A stretch of 64,000 nucleotides of DNA from Actinoallomurus liliacearum (GCF_039542035.1 NZ_BAABHJ010000005.1:1152133-1216132); one strand, 5' to 3'. Positions 52,447-61,167 are shown, numbered from the stretch's first letter. Notes: a model not told the origin generated them from the letters alone. Program-made: numbers and translations.

Positions 52447-54018
52447 ATGCATCACGGTCCCCCCATCGCCGGATCCGACCAGGTGAGCCGGGAGCCGGCC
52501 GCTTCCCTCAACGGCCGACCGCCGGCCCGCGCCCGGTGGTGGCGCGACCCGTACCTCATCGTCGCCGTACCGGTCGGGCTCTGGGCGCTCCTGGTCACGC
52601 TCCAGCACACCTGGGTCAGTGACTTCCTGCTGCACCTCGCGACGGTGAACACCCTGGCGCGCGACCTGTGGAGCCCGGCCGATCCCATGGTCGGTGCGGC
52701 CTCCGGCAGCCCCTACTACTCCCCGTACACCGTCCTGCTGGGCCTGATCAAGGCGGCGACGGGGGCGCCCGCCCGTACGGTGCTCGAAGCCGCCGGGCTC
52801 GCCAACGTCGGACTGCTGCTCTTCGCCCTGCGCCGCTTCTGCCGCAACCTCGGGCGCGGCCCGCTCGTGGCGGCGCTGGCCCTGGTCTTCGCCCTCCTCC
52901 TGTGGGGTATCGACCCGGTCCCCTGGAGCGGCTTCCTCGGGCTGTACTCCGTCTCCTGGACCATGAGCTACCCGAGCCTGATCGGGACGGCGCTCATGCT
53001 GTTGGTCTGGGACGCTTTCCTGCGCCACCGAGCACGGCCGGAAGGCGTGGGCGCGGTCGCCACCGTCGCGCTGCTCGGCACGCTGGTCGTCCTCATCCAC
53101 CCGTTCACCGCCGTGAACATGGTGATCGGCCTGATCGCGTTCGTGCTGGCCGATCCGCGGGCGACGCTCCGCGCCCGGCCCCTCCACCTGGCCATCGGCG
53201 CCGTGGTGGCGTTCGTCCTCGTGATGGTGTGGCCGTGGTCGGACGTCTCCACCCTCTTCGGGGCGGCGGGCAGCTTCGACGCCATCCACAAGGTGCTGCT
53301 CACGGACGTGGTCAAGGACGGCGGCCTCGCCACGTACGGCCTGGCCCTCGTCGGCCTGCCCGCGCTCGTCACCGGAGGCCGCCGCCCGCTCGGCCGGGAG
53401 CTGCAGATCCTCTTCGTTCTCGCCGTCGCGGTCGTCGCCCTCGGCGCGGCCGTCGGCTCGTACGGACTGGCGCGCGTGATCCCGGTCGCCATGCTCCCCC
53501 TCCACCTGGCGCTCGCGTCGTACCTCGCCGAGCGCGCCAAAGGCTGGACGGTCTACGCGGCGGTCACCCTCGTCGCCTGCTGCGTCGGCCTGTACGGGGA
53601 GTCGGGCGGCCTGATCCGCGCCTACTGGGGGGACGCCGGCCCGGCCACGCTCCGCGCCTGGGGAGCACCGCCGCCGGCCCCCTCGTACGACCGTGTGCTC
53701 AAGGGCATCCGCCCCGGCGAGGTGGTCATCACCGACGACCTCACCGTCGCCCGCCTGGTGAACGCCCGCGGCGCCGACACGGTCGCCCCGGCGTGGCCGT
53801 ACCCCTTCGTCGATGAGGACGTCCGCGCCCGCGACACCACCGCCTTCTTCGCCACGGGGACCGCGCCCCTGGACCGGCTGGCCATCGCGGACCGCTACGG
53901 CGTGACCTGCGCGATCGTCACCCGCGGCCGTGCCGTCCTCAAGCCGGACGCCCTCCCCGGCTTCACGGCCGACGCCCGCCTGTCCCACCCGAGAGCCGTC
54001 CGCCTCTGCCGCGACTGA
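52447..54018 (+). CDS. Polytopic membrane protein, GT-C-like layout
   Basis: This 523-residue protein has about ten helices, starting at about 36-55 (YLIVAVPVGLWALLVTLQHT). The first extracellular stretch has DFLLHLATVNTLARDLWSPA with an Asp near the membrane, as in GT-C transferases that use polyprenyl-phosphate sugars. The C-terminal 110 residues are soluble (VITDDLTVARLVNARGADTV). Its place after a polyprenyl-phosphate mannose synthase makes a mannosyltransferase or another user of that donor plausible. I do not recognise the family, so the function is inferred only. Confidence 0.65.
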   Translation: MHHGPPIAGSDQVSREPAASLNGRPPARARWWRDPYLIVAVPVGLWALLVTLQHTWVSDFLLHLATVNTLARDLWSPADPMVGAASGSPYYSPYTVLLGLIKAATGAPARTVLEAAGLANVGLLLFALRRFCRNLGRGPLVAALALVFALLLWGIDPVPWSGFLGLYSVSWTMSYPSLIGTALMLLVWDAFLRHRARPEGVGAVATVALLGTLVVLIHPFTAVNMVIGLIAFVLADPRATLRARPLHLAIGAVVAFVLVMVWPWSDVSTLFGAAGSFDAIHKVLLTDVVKDGGLATYGLALVGLPALVTGGRRPLGRELQILFVLAVAVVALGAAVGSYGLARVIPVAMLPLHLALASYLAERAKGWTVYAAVTLVACCVGLYGESGGLIRAYWGDAGPATLRAWGAPPPAPSYDRVLKGIRPGEVVITDDLTVARLVNARGADTVAPAWPYPFVDEDVRARDTTAFFATGTAPLDRLAIADRYGVTCAIVTRGRAVLKPDALPGFTADARLSHPRAVRLCRD

Positions 54019-54122
54019 CGTCCGGAATCACGATGGCGGCCCCCAGGTCAAAGGCTGCCGCAACCGACAAAGGACGGACTCGACCGACGACAGCACCGTC
54101 CGGCTGACGTTCGGTGCCCGCG

Positions 54123-54587
54123 CTACTTGATCCCTCGCTCGTCCGTGGGGTGTAGTCGCACCACCGGGATGTCACGGGAGGTCTTGCGCTGGTAGGCGTC
54201 GTAGGGCGAGAAGATCTCCACCAGGCTTGGCCATACGTCGGCCTTCTCCTCGCGGGAGAGTGTGTGGGCGCGGGCGGCGAACCGGTTGGTTCCCACTCGC
54301 ACTTTCACGTCCGGGTTCTTCCCGATGCTGCGGTACCACAGTGGATGGCTGTCGGCACCGCCGTTGGACGCGACGATCAGGTACGACTCACGGTCCAGGA
54401 GGTAGATCAGCACTGTGCGGTGCCACTGGCCACTGCGTCGGCCCCGGTAGTCCAGGAGCAGGCAGGGCGCGTCGTTCACCGTGGTTCCCCTGGTCCCCCC
54501 GGACTCCTCGTACAGTCGTGCTTGCTTGGCCACCCACCCGATCGGGCTGATCCGCACCTCTGGGTCGGTCGTGTCCGGCGAGTTCAC
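54123..54587 (-). CDS. Deazaflavin (F420)-dependent nitroreductase-family protein
   Basis: The 154 residues match the Ddn/DUF385 split-barrel family: a basic helix, then CLLLDYRGRRSGQWHRTVLI, YLIVASNGGADSHPLWYRSI and RVGTNRFAARAHTLSREEK. The family reduces nitro-aromatics and quinones with F420. The start is GTG 54587, overlapping the VOC stop by GTGA. It forms an operon with VOC behind a shared operator, suggesting a detoxification role. A longer open frame upstream covers the VOC gene and is not used. Confidence 0.85.
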   Translation of the reverse strand: MNSPDTTDPEVRISPIGWVAKQARLYEESGGTRGTTVNDAPCLLLDYRGRRSGQWHRTVLIYLLDRESYLIVASNGGADSHPLWYRSIGKNPDVKVRVGTNRFAARAHTLSREEKADVWPSLVEIFSPYDAYQRKTSRDIPVVRLHPTDERGIK

Positions 54588-55057
54588 GGGGTACCGAACC
54601 AGCTGGTCTGCGTGGCCGTCAGGCCGGCGGCGGGCTGCCAGTCTTTGATGGGTTGGGAGAACTCCCACTGGTAGCCGAAGGGATCGATGCACTCGAACAC
54701 GCGGTCGCCCCACGCCTCGTCCATCGGTTCCGAAGTGATCGTGCACCCGGCGCTCCGGCAGTACTCGTAGCTCACGGCGAGGTCGTCCACGCCCAGACCG
54801 ATCGCCACACCGAGCCCACGTGGGCCGATCTGGGTCTGCCGCTCCCGCTCGCTGTCGGGGAAGGGCATGCCCACCAGGGCGTCGACGATCAGGTGCACCT
54901 CGCCTCGTTCAAGGATCGTCATCACCGGTTGGCCGTCGGAGTTCGGCACGCTGCCGACCTCATCGAACCCGAACCCTCGGTAGAACCGTGCGGCGGCGTC
55001 CACGTCGCCGACCCGCAGACCCACTCGAAACGATGCCGCAACCACATCATCCTCCAT
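54584..55057 (-). CDS. VOC-family (glyoxalase/bleomycin-resistance) protein
   Basis: This 157-residue vicinal-oxygen-chelate fold protein has two beta-alpha-beta-beta-beta units: FRVGLRVGDVDAAARFYRGF and LGVAIGLGVDDLAVSYEYCR, ending in DRVFECIDPFGYQWEFSQPI. Metal ligands (His/Glu) are hard to fix; Glu in ERGEVHLIVD and WEFSQ are candidates. ATG 55057 lies within the palindromic operator, so translation begins close to the transcription start. It is coupled to the nitroreductase gene and divergent from TetR. Function as a resistance or isomerase protein is not resolved. Confidence 0.82.
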   Translation of the reverse strand: MEDDVVAASFRVGLRVGDVDAAARFYRGFGFDEVGSVPNSDGQPVMTILERGEVHLIVDALVGMPFPDSERERQTQIGPRGLGVAIGLGVDDLAVSYEYCRSAGCTITSEPMDEAWGDRVFECIDPFGYQWEFSQPIKDWQPAAGLTATQTSWFGTP

Positions 55058-55104
55058 TTGTGTACACCATACGCGAACTGATTTGCGTATGCTATACACA
55101 AATG
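55055..55104. promoter_or_regulatory. 50-bp inverted-repeat operator between VOC and TetR genes
   Basis: Arms 55055-55074 and 55085-55104 are 20 bp each, match at 18 positions (CATTTGTGTA...ATACGC) and are separated by GAACTGATTT. The array covers the VOC start codon and ends 13 bp before the TetR start. It is the likely binding site of the TetR protein and bears both promoters. Confidence 0.8.
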
Positions 55105-55117
55105 AGGGAGGTCGTCG

Positions 55118-55951
55118 ATGGCCACGTCTGCCGGCGCTGGTGACCCGGTGCGCACGTTGGAGTTGCTGTGGGAGGTGCGGCAGCACTCCGGCCTCGGCCG
55201 TAAGCCCGAGCTCAGCCTCGACCAGGTCGTCTCCGCTGCCATCGAGCTCGCCGACGCCGAGGGCCTGGACAGCCTGTCGATGCGGCGTGTCGCCGAACGG
55301 CTCGGCGTCAGCACGATGTCGCTGTACCGGTACGTGCCCGGCAAGACCGAGATGTTCGACATCATGGTTGACCGGGTCAGCGCCGAGGTCTGCTACCACC
55401 ACGAAGACGGTGACGGCGGCCGTGACGGCTGGCGTTCTCGCCTGGAACAGGTCGTCCGCGCGAACCGTGCGTTGTTCGAGCGTCACCCCTGGCTGTTGAC
55501 GCTGTTCCCCAGGCGACCACCTCTGGGACCGGGCGTGATCGCCAAGTACAGCGCCGAACTGCATGCCATTGACGGGATCGGACTGACCGATGTCGAGATG
55601 GACTCGGTGTTGACCCTCGTCCTGGAGTATGCCCGCGGCGCCACCGCGAACCTCATCGAGTGGAAGAAGTTCTCCGCGCGCGCCGAGCAAAGCGACGACC
55701 AGTGGTGGGCCACGCTCGCTCCCCACCTGGACCGGCTACTCGACCAGGAGCGATACGCCTTGGCGGTTCGCGTCGGCAGCGCCGCGACCACTCACTACAA
55801 CGGCGTTCACGACGCCGAGCACGCCTTCGAATTCGGCCTTCAACGCGTCATCGACGGCATCGAATCATTCGTGGACGACAAATGTCTTCCGGCCGAAGAT
55901 GATCTCCTCACGGATGCCCTCCCGGAAGGGAAGCGGCCTTCGCGGCGGTGA
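55118..55951 (+). CDS. TetR-family regulator (TetR_C class)
   Basis: This 277-residue repressor has its HTH (AAIELADAEGLDSLSMRRVA, ERLGVSTMSLYRYVPGKTEM, about 38-85) and a C-terminal TetR_C-type ligand domain (about 110-260). It begins ATG 55118 after GAGGGAGG. The palindrome directly upstream is its probable operator, controlling the divergent VOC-nitroreductase genes and itself. The 3' end overlaps the convergent LysR gene by 44 bp. Confidence 0.88.
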   Translation: MATSAGAGDPVRTLELLWEVRQHSGLGRKPELSLDQVVSAAIELADAEGLDSLSMRRVAERLGVSTMSLYRYVPGKTEMFDIMVDRVSAEVCYHHEDGDGGRDGWRSRLEQVVRANRALFERHPWLLTLFPRRPPLGPGVIAKYSAELHAIDGIGLTDVEMDSVLTLVLEYARGATANLIEWKKFSARAEQSDDQWWATLAPHLDRLLDQERYALAVRVGSAATTHYNGVHDAEHAFEFGLQRVIDGIESFVDDKCLPAEDDLLTDALPEGKRPSRR

Positions 55952-56795
55952 GCAGGCCGGCCACCAGTGCGCGCCGGGTGGGGTGGGGGACCGCGAGTGC
56001 GGTGGACACGTGGATCGGCGGGGTCGGTACGACGAAGGACACCGCCGCCGAGTCCGCTCGGAGCGCGCCGGAGGGGAGCAGAGCCCAGCAGTCCCCGGCC
56101 GCGACGGGCCCGGCGAGGACGTCCTGGGCATAGGTGAGGGTGGGGCCGGGCCGGGGGGTGAAACCGGCGGCCAGGCAGGCTCGGGTGATCAGGTCGAAGG
56201 TTCCGGGATCCTCCTCGCGCGGGGCGCGAGCGAGCGGCAGGTCGGCCAGCGTGGTGAGGTCGGCGGCGGTGGCCGCCCGTCGCGTGGGGACGGTGACCAG
56301 CAGCGGCTCGTCCCACAGGTGGTGGACGGCGACGCCGGGCGTGCGCGGCGGGACGGAGACGAACGCCGCGTCCAGGTCTCCGGCGGCGACCGCGGCCAGC
56401 TTGCCGGGAACGGACGAGGTGGTCGTCAGCTCGACGGTGACGTTCGGATGGGTCCCCCGGAACACCGCGAGGATGTCCTCCAGGCGCCTGCCCAGTCCCC
56501 GGGCGCTGCCGACGCGCAGGATGCCCGCTCCACCGGTGGCGAGTTCGGCGGCCGCCTTCTCGGCGCGGTCGATGCCACGGAGGGCGCGACGGGCGTGGGG
56601 GAGGAACGCCTCGCCGTCGGCGGTGAGCCTGATCTGGCGGCGCGACCGGTCGAACAGCATGAGCCCCAGTTCGCGTTCGAGTGCGGCGATCTGCTTGCTC
56701 ACGGCCGGCTGAACGATGTGCAGCGACTCCGCCGCCCGGCCGAAGTGGCCGATCTCCGCCACGGCGACGAAGTAACGAAGCTGGCGAATCTCCAT
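55908..56795 (-). CDS. LysR-family regulator
   Basis: The 295 residues have an HTH of MEIRQLRYFVAVAEIGHFGR and AAESLHIVQPAVSKQIAALE and an effector domain of about 200 residues. ATG 56795 has GGAGGG 8 nt upstream; the open frame beyond it is without homology. It is divergent from the internally deleted MFS gene and probably once controlled that transporter. It is convergent with TetR. Confidence 0.87.
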   Translation of the reverse strand: MEIRQLRYFVAVAEIGHFGRAAESLHIVQPAVSKQIAALERELGLMLFDRSRRQIRLTADGEAFLPHARRALRGIDRAEKAAAELATGGAGILRVGSARGLGRRLEDILAVFRGTHPNVTVELTTTSSVPGKLAAVAAGDLDAAFVSVPPRTPGVAVHHLWDEPLLVTVPTRRAATAADLTTLADLPLARAPREEDPGTFDLITRACLAAGFTPRPGPTLTYAQDVLAGPVAAGDCWALLPSGALRADSAAVSFVVPTPPIHVSTALAVPHPTRRALVAGLLTAAKAASLPGGHP

Positions 56796-56919
56796 CGCAT
56801 GCCCTCCACCGATTCCCATCGGTGATTGTTCCACGGCGTTCTTGCTCGTTGATGGCCGCTCTCCCGTGCCGCTGCACTGGGACCGCACATGAGTCGATGA
56901 GATGCGTGGAGGAGAGCCG

Positions 56920-57597
56920 GTGCCTCGATCGAAGCCCGTACCGGGAGCCGACCCGGACCGATGGCGGGCGATCGCGGTCTGCCTGCTGGCCGGGTTCATG
57001 ACGCTGCTCGACGTCAGCGTGGTGAACGTCGCGTTGCCGTCCGTACAGGCCGGTCTGCGGACGTCGTCGGCGCAGCTGTCCTGGGTGGTGGCCGGCTACA
57101 CGCTGGCGTTCGGGTTGGCCCTGGTGCCGTCGGGCAGGCTCGGCGACGGCCTCGGCCGCCGTCGAATGTTCCTGGTCGGGCTGGCCGCCTTCACCGTCCT
57201 CAGCATGGTGTGCGGGGTGTCCGTCTCCGGAACCTGGCTGGTGTGCGCCCGGCGGGCTCCGATGTGGCTCGTGCTCTGCGGCCCCCTGCTGGTCGCCGGC
57301 CTGGGCAGCGGGCTGGTGATCGGACCGAACCTGACACTCGCCCTTCAGCGCGTCCCCCCGGCCCAGGGCGGCACCGCGGCGGCGGTCCTGCAGACCGCGC
57401 AACGGATCGGATCGGCGTTCGGGCTCGCCGTCGTCGGATCCGCGTTCCTCGGTACGCTCGCCGCCTCCCACGGTGATTCCTCCCTCGCCGTCCGACGCGG
57501 CGTGTTCACCTCGGCCGCCCTGGTCGGCGTGGCGCTGCTGGCGGCCGTCGCGGACGCCCTCGGCTCGACGCGCGGACGACGACCTGTCGACTCATGA
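56920..57597 (+). CDS. MFS (DHA2-type) transporter with large internal in-frame deletion
   Basis: Normal DHA2 exporters have 14 helices in about 470-500 residues. This gene encodes 225. It starts as usual (WRAIAVCLLAGFMTLLDVSV, motif A GRLGDGLGRRRMFLVG) to GTWLVCAR, then jumps at about 57250-57256 to the C-terminal part (MWLVLCGPLLVAGLGSGLVI, GGTAAAVLQTAQRIGSAFGL). About eight helices are missing. The frame is kept, so a short membrane protein may be made, but it cannot be a working antiporter. GTG 56920 follows GGAGGAGAG; ATG 56902 is open upstream. It overlaps the convergent TetR gene by 6 bp. Confidence 0.8.
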   Translation: MPRSKPVPGADPDRWRAIAVCLLAGFMTLLDVSVVNVALPSVQAGLRTSSAQLSWVVAGYTLAFGLALVPSGRLGDGLGRRRMFLVGLAAFTVLSMVCGVSVSGTWLVCARRAPMWLVLCGPLLVAGLGSGLVIGPNLTLALQRVPPAQGGTAAAVLQTAQRIGSAFGLAVVGSAFLGTLAASHGDSSLAVRRGVFTSAALVGVALLAAVADALGSTRGRRPVDS

Positions 57598-58176
57598 CAG
57601 TCGCATCGCCGAGCGGGTGAGGCGGAGGAGATTGGCTCGTATCCGCTCCTCGCCCAGCTCCGGCAGGAGCGCGGACACATGCTCGGCCGACAAGGCGGCG
57701 AGTAGGGCGTGCGCGGTGTGTTCCGGGTCGGGCGTGGCGGACAGCAGGATCGCCGTGTGGCGGTGCCAGAACCGGTAGGCCCCGATCCGGTAGCGGGCAC
57801 CTGGTGTCGCCGTCTCGGACATCCGGAGCAGGTCCCGGTGCTCCAGCAGATAGTCGAAGTAGGCGTTGACGAACGCGGCCAGCCGCTCGTCGGCCGCCGC
57901 CCCGGGGCCGAGTGGTGGCGGTCCGTCCAGGATCGCCTCCTGCAGCACACGTTCCCGGGCGTCCAGCAGGGCGGCGGCCAGCCCGGACTTGTCGCCGAAC
58001 CGGCGGAACAAGGTGCCCTTGCCGACGCCGGCGGCCGCCGCCACCTGATCCATGGAGACCGCGTCGACGCCGCGTTCGGCGAACAGCCGGGCGGCGGCCT
58101 CCAGCACCGCGGTCCGGTTACGCGCCGCGTCGGCCCGCTCCTTGCGAGGCGGTGTGCGCAGCAGCTCCAACGGCAT
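57592..58176 (-). CDS. TetR-family regulator
   Basis: The 194 residues have an HTH of AARLFAERGVDAVSMDQVAA and AGVGKGTLFRRFGDKSGLAA (about 28-75). ATG 58176 gives MPLELLRTPPRKERADAARN. A longer N-terminus is open further upstream; a GTG near 58217 lies about 7 nt past a TATAGT and could be a leaderless start. It is divergent from rhodanese with the palindrome GGACTATAGTCC between. It probably represses rhodanese and itself. Confidence 0.83.
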   Translation of the reverse strand: MPLELLRTPPRKERADAARNRTAVLEAAARLFAERGVDAVSMDQVAAAAGVGKGTLFRRFGDKSGLAAALLDARERVLQEAILDGPPPLGPGAAADERLAAFVNAYFDYLLEHRDLLRMSETATPGARYRIGAYRFWHRHTAILLSATPDPEHTAHALLAALSAEHVSALLPELGEERIRANLLRLTRSAMRLS

Positions 58177-58219
58177 TGCAGAAACGGACTTCGGTCCGGT
58201 ACTGTCATCGACCACAACC

Positions 58220-58231
58220 GGACTATAGTCC
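58220..58231. promoter_or_regulatory. TetR operator GGACTATAGTCC
   Basis: A perfect 12-bp palindrome lies in the TetR-rhodanese gap. It contains TATAGT/ACTATA, so it overlaps a -10 element on either strand. It is 19 bp from the rhodanese start. Confidence 0.75.
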
Positions 58232-58249
58232 ACTCTTGGAGGTACTGAC

Positions 58250-58576
58250 ATGACCGCGCTCATCACCCGCGACGAACTGAAGGCCGCGATCGACGCGGGC
58301 ACCGTGACCGTCGTCGACGCGCTGGGCGGCGAGTACTACGCGAAGCAGCACCTGCCCGGCGCCCTTGCACTGACCCGCGACGAGGTCGACGCCCAGGCGC
58401 CCACCCTGCTCCCCGACCGCGCCGCCGCGATCGTCACCTACTGCTCCAACCCGGCGTGCCCCAACAGCGGACAGGTCGCCGACCGGCTCACCGCCCTCGG
58501 CTACACCAACGTCCGCAAGTACCGCGAGGGCATTCAGGACTGGGTGGAGGCCGGTCTCCCCACCGAATCCGCCTGA
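58250..58576 (+). CDS. Rhodanese-domain protein
   Basis: Single rhodanese domains transfer sulfane sulphur or work as redox or arsenate-type sensors. The 108 residues include DALGGEYYAKQHLPGALALT, the active loop IVTYCSNPACPNSGQVADRL with the nucleophilic Cys (C-S-N-P-A-C-P) and a C-terminal GIQDWVEAGLP, which is the usual end of the fold. ATG 58250 has GGAGG upstream. Expression is probably controlled by the divergent TetR. A long inverted repeat terminates it. Confidence 0.9.
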   Translation: MTALITRDELKAAIDAGTVTVVDALGGEYYAKQHLPGALALTRDEVDAQAPTLLPDRAAAIVTYCSNPACPNSGQVADRLTALGYTNVRKYREGIQDWVEAGLPTESA

Positions 58577-58580
58577 TCAC

Positions 58581-58625
58581 CCACTGGGGAGGGGTGCTAC
58601 GCGTAGCCGCGCCCTTCCCCAGTGG
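58581..58625. terminator. Long inverted repeat between convergent genes
   Basis: CCACTGGGGAGGGG (58581-58594) pairs with CGCCCTTCCCCAGTGG-type bases up to 58625 with one mismatch. The loop holds the palindrome GCTACGCGTAGC. It lies between rhodanese and a minus-strand gene and should work for both strands. Confidence 0.7.
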
Positions 58626-58648
58626 TCACGGCCGTGGTCCAGGCGGGA

Positions 58649-59143
58649 TCATGCGGAATGCGGGCGGATCGTGGCCAGATATTCTTCGTCGCCGTAGATC
58701 GATTGATAGTAGACGGCGATCTCAAGACGTTTCGCGATCAGGTCCCAGAACCACTCGTGTTTCTTGCGATCGTAGAAGTCCAGGTGGATCAGGTAGCTTC
58801 TGTATCCCGCTGAAAGGATCGCTCCCTCTGTCAGGGTGTTGATGTGCGGCCATTCCGGCAGGCCATCTGTAATGCTCCGGACGGTCTTGCGGTCCCAGGG
58901 CCCGATCGCCCGGCCGTCGAGCACCACGACGCACTTCGTGATGACCGCGGGTCCGAGCCCACTGTTGGTGATCTTGAGCCCCGCCTCGGGACCGTCGTAC
59001 TCACGGACTCGTCTGAGCTGCAGGAGAGGGCGGACCGACTGCCGGTTGTGCACCATGGTGGCCCGTGTCTGAACGATCGAAACCGCTAACGCTCCGAGGG
59101 CTATCACCACGGCACTTGCCGCGGTAATCGTGTCGGCGTTCAT
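58649..59143 (-). CDS. Membrane-anchored protein of unknown function
   Basis: The 164 residues start MNADTITAASAVVIALGALA with one N-terminal helix, then a soluble domain with alternating beta-strand text (LQLRRVREYDGPEAGLKITN; AVITKCVVVLDGRAIGPWDR) and a Trp-rich end (KKHEWFWDLIAKRLEIAVYY). AGGGAG precedes ATG 59143. The beta-rich part resembles small Ig-like domains of unknown function; no family is recognised. It sits between the terminator and the acyltransferase gene. Confidence 0.7.
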   Translation of the reverse strand: MNADTITAASAVVIALGALAVSIVQTRATMVHNRQSVRPLLQLRRVREYDGPEAGLKITNSGLGPAVITKCVVVLDGRAIGPWDRKTVRSITDGLPEWPHINTLTEGAILSAGYRSYLIHLDFYDRKKHEWFWDLIAKRLEIAVYYQSIYGDEEYLATIRPHSA

Positions 59144-59215
59144 CGGCGCTCCCTGGCTCACCCCTGACCCGGCATTCCTTAGACCCTTGCGTGGGGGTCC
59201 CGGTTCCCGTGCTTC

Positions 59216-60433
59216 TCAGCGGCGGGTGAGGCGGAGGGCGGGTTTCTCGACCGCGTAGAAGCCGAGTGTCGCGACCGCCACGGTCAGGGCGGTGATGACG
59301 GGCAACGCGGTCAGGAAGCCGCCGGTGAAGGCGGCGTGGCCGGTGACGCGGAACCAGGTGACGGAGACCGCGAGCTGCCAGAGGAAGACGCCGTACGAGA
59401 TGCGGCCCAGGAAGCTCACGACGCGGTTGCCGAGGATCCGGTCGACGCCGGAGTCGCCCGGCCCGGCCAGGGCGACCGGGGCGACGAAGAAGGCCGCGAC
59501 CAGGCCGTACAGCAGGACGCGCAGTTCCGCCGTCCAGGTCGTGTCGAGGGTGACCAGGTCGGTGGGGCCGGTGAGCGGGGACGCGGCGACGCAGTAGAGG
59601 ACCCCGGCGATGGCCCAGCAGGTGCCCCACGAGCGCGCGATCGTACGGCAGAACCGGACCGGCGCCGCGGCACCCGTACGGGCCCAGACGGTCACCACGG
59701 ACAGCGCCATGCCGATCGCGAACCAGGCGAAGTAGCGGGGCACGAACACGCCGAGCTGGATGGACATGCGCGGCGTGAACATGAAGATCGTGAAGACGAA
59801 CGAGACCGCCGCGTACCCCGCGATGGCGTGGAGCAGGCGCCGGGCCCGCCGGTCGGTGTCCGCGCCGCCTCGCCGGGCGTACCGGCCGAGGAGGGCGGCG
59901 GTGACGGGCAGCAGCGCGTACCAGGCGGCCTCGACCGTGAGGCTCCATATCTGGCCGAGCCCGGACGGGCCGAGGTAGGTGTGCCACCACGGGTGCGGGT
60001 CGTAGGTGTAGGTGAGGGTCAGCAGCTTCAGCCAGGTCCACGGGTCGCCCGCGTGCGCCGTCAGGATGGTGCCCATCACGAAGGCGACGACGAGCCAGTA
60101 CGCGGGCAGGATCCGGACGGCGCGCCGCCACAGGTAGCGGCCCGTACGGGGTCGGTCGTGGCCGTCGAGCAGCACCGCCGCGACCCACGGGCGGTACAGG
60201 AACAGGCCGGACAGGGTGAAGAAGACCGGGACGCAGATCCCGGCCCCGGACAGCAGCCAGGCCGTCAGGTCGCTCCGGAAGGTGTGGCCGGTGTCGGCGG
60301 CGACGTGGAAGAGGAGCACACCGAGCGCGGCGACGGCCCGGACGCCGTCCAGGGCGTCCTGGTGGCCGGAGATCCTGGGCAGCTCGGCCGGCCGCGGGTC
60401 CGGTGTCCGCTCCTCGGCGCGCGTCGTGGTCAT
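59216..60433 (-). CDS. Integral membrane acyltransferase (acyltransferase 3 family)
   Basis: The family transfers acyl groups from CoA donors to sugars or lipids at the membrane. This 405-residue protein has about ten helices: DALDGVRAVAALGVLLFHVA at about 26-45, carrying the catalytic-type His in LLFHVA, the early block CVPVFFTLSGLFLYRPWVAA, and SLTVEAAWYALLPVTAALLG. ATG 60433 overlaps the methyltransferase stop by 4 bp. The 3' end is 73 bp from the unknown protein gene. Acetylation of an envelope polymer or a lipid is the usual role; the substrate is not known. Confidence 0.88.
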   Translation of the reverse strand: MTTTRAEERTPDPRPAELPRISGHQDALDGVRAVAALGVLLFHVAADTGHTFRSDLTAWLLSGAGICVPVFFTLSGLFLYRPWVAAVLLDGHDRPRTGRYLWRRAVRILPAYWLVVAFVMGTILTAHAGDPWTWLKLLTLTYTYDPHPWWHTYLGPSGLGQIWSLTVEAAWYALLPVTAALLGRYARRGGADTDRRARRLLHAIAGYAAVSFVFTIFMFTPRMSIQLGVFVPRYFAWFAIGMALSVVTVWARTGAAAPVRFCRTIARSWGTCWAIAGVLYCVAASPLTGPTDLVTLDTTWTAELRVLLYGLVAAFFVAPVALAGPGDSGVDRILGNRVVSFLGRISYGVFLWQLAVSVTWFRVTGHAAFTGGFLTALPVITALTVAVATLGFYAVEKPALRLTRR

Positions 60434-61167
60434 GGCGTCTTGCGCAGCACCAGGAGGAGGTTCCAGGTGAGGAGCTCCCGGACGCCGGGGACGCGGACCA
60501 CCGGGGCGGCCCACCCGGGGAGGTAGCGCGGCGCCGCCGCCTGGATCGTGACGTCGTCGCGGCCGCGCGCCCAGGCGAGGGCGGCGCCGACCGACACGGG
60601 GTGGAGGCTGTGGCCGTACCGGTTCTTGGGCGGCCGGCCGTGCTCCCGCTCGTACCGCCGGGCGGCCCGGTGCCCGCCGAGGTAGTGCCAGGGCGAGGTC
60701 TCGTGGCCGCCCCAGGGGGACAGCCAGTTGGTGAACGCGAGGAACACGACGCCGCCCGGCCGTACGACCCGGATCATCTCCGCGCCCATCCGCCACGGGT
60801 CGGGCACGTGCTCGAGCACGTTCGAGGAGAAGCACACGTCGACGGAGCCGGCGGCCAGGGGCAGGCTCAGCGCGGTGCCGAGCACGGTGCCGGGCGGAGG
60901 CGGGCCGTGGAGGGTCAGCTCCCCGGCGTCGCACTCGACGCCGACGCACCGGGCGCCAGCCTCGCGCAGCGCGGCGGTGAAGAACCCGGGCCCGCTCCCG
61001 ACGTCCGCCACGGTCGCGCCGTCCAGGGAGGTGTACCGGCCGAGCTGGGCGACGGTGTCGGCGGCCAGCAGCCGGTAGAACCCCTCCGGGTCGGACTGCT
61101 CGTCGCGGAACGCCCGTAGCAGGCGTACCGAGCGGGTGAGCGTCGCGCGGTGGGAGACGGGCGGCAA
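60430..61167 (-). CDS. SAM-dependent methyltransferase
   Basis: This 245-residue class I methyltransferase has motif I VADVGSGPGFFTAALREAG (about 50-68), an acidic strand-2 end (CVGVECDAGELT) and motif VDVCFSSNVLEHVPDPWRMG, followed by MIRVVRPGGVVFLAFTNWLS. The C-terminal part has an insert with HPVSVGAALAWARGRDD. The TTG at 61167 is 6 bp after GGAGG and gives the best start; a longer TTG frame to 61197 is open. It is coupled to the acyltransferase gene, suggesting that both modify one envelope molecule. Confidence 0.87.
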   Translation of the reverse strand: MPPVSHRATLTRSVRLLRAFRDEQSDPEGFYRLLAADTVAQLGRYTSLDGATVADVGSGPGFFTAALREAGARCVGVECDAGELTLHGPPPPGTVLGTALSLPLAAGSVDVCFSSNVLEHVPDPWRMGAEMIRVVRPGGVVFLAFTNWLSPWGGHETSPWHYLGGHRAARRYEREHGRPPKNRYGHSLHPVSVGAALAWARGRDDVTIQAAAPRYLPGWAAPVVRVPGVRELLTWNLLLVLRKTP

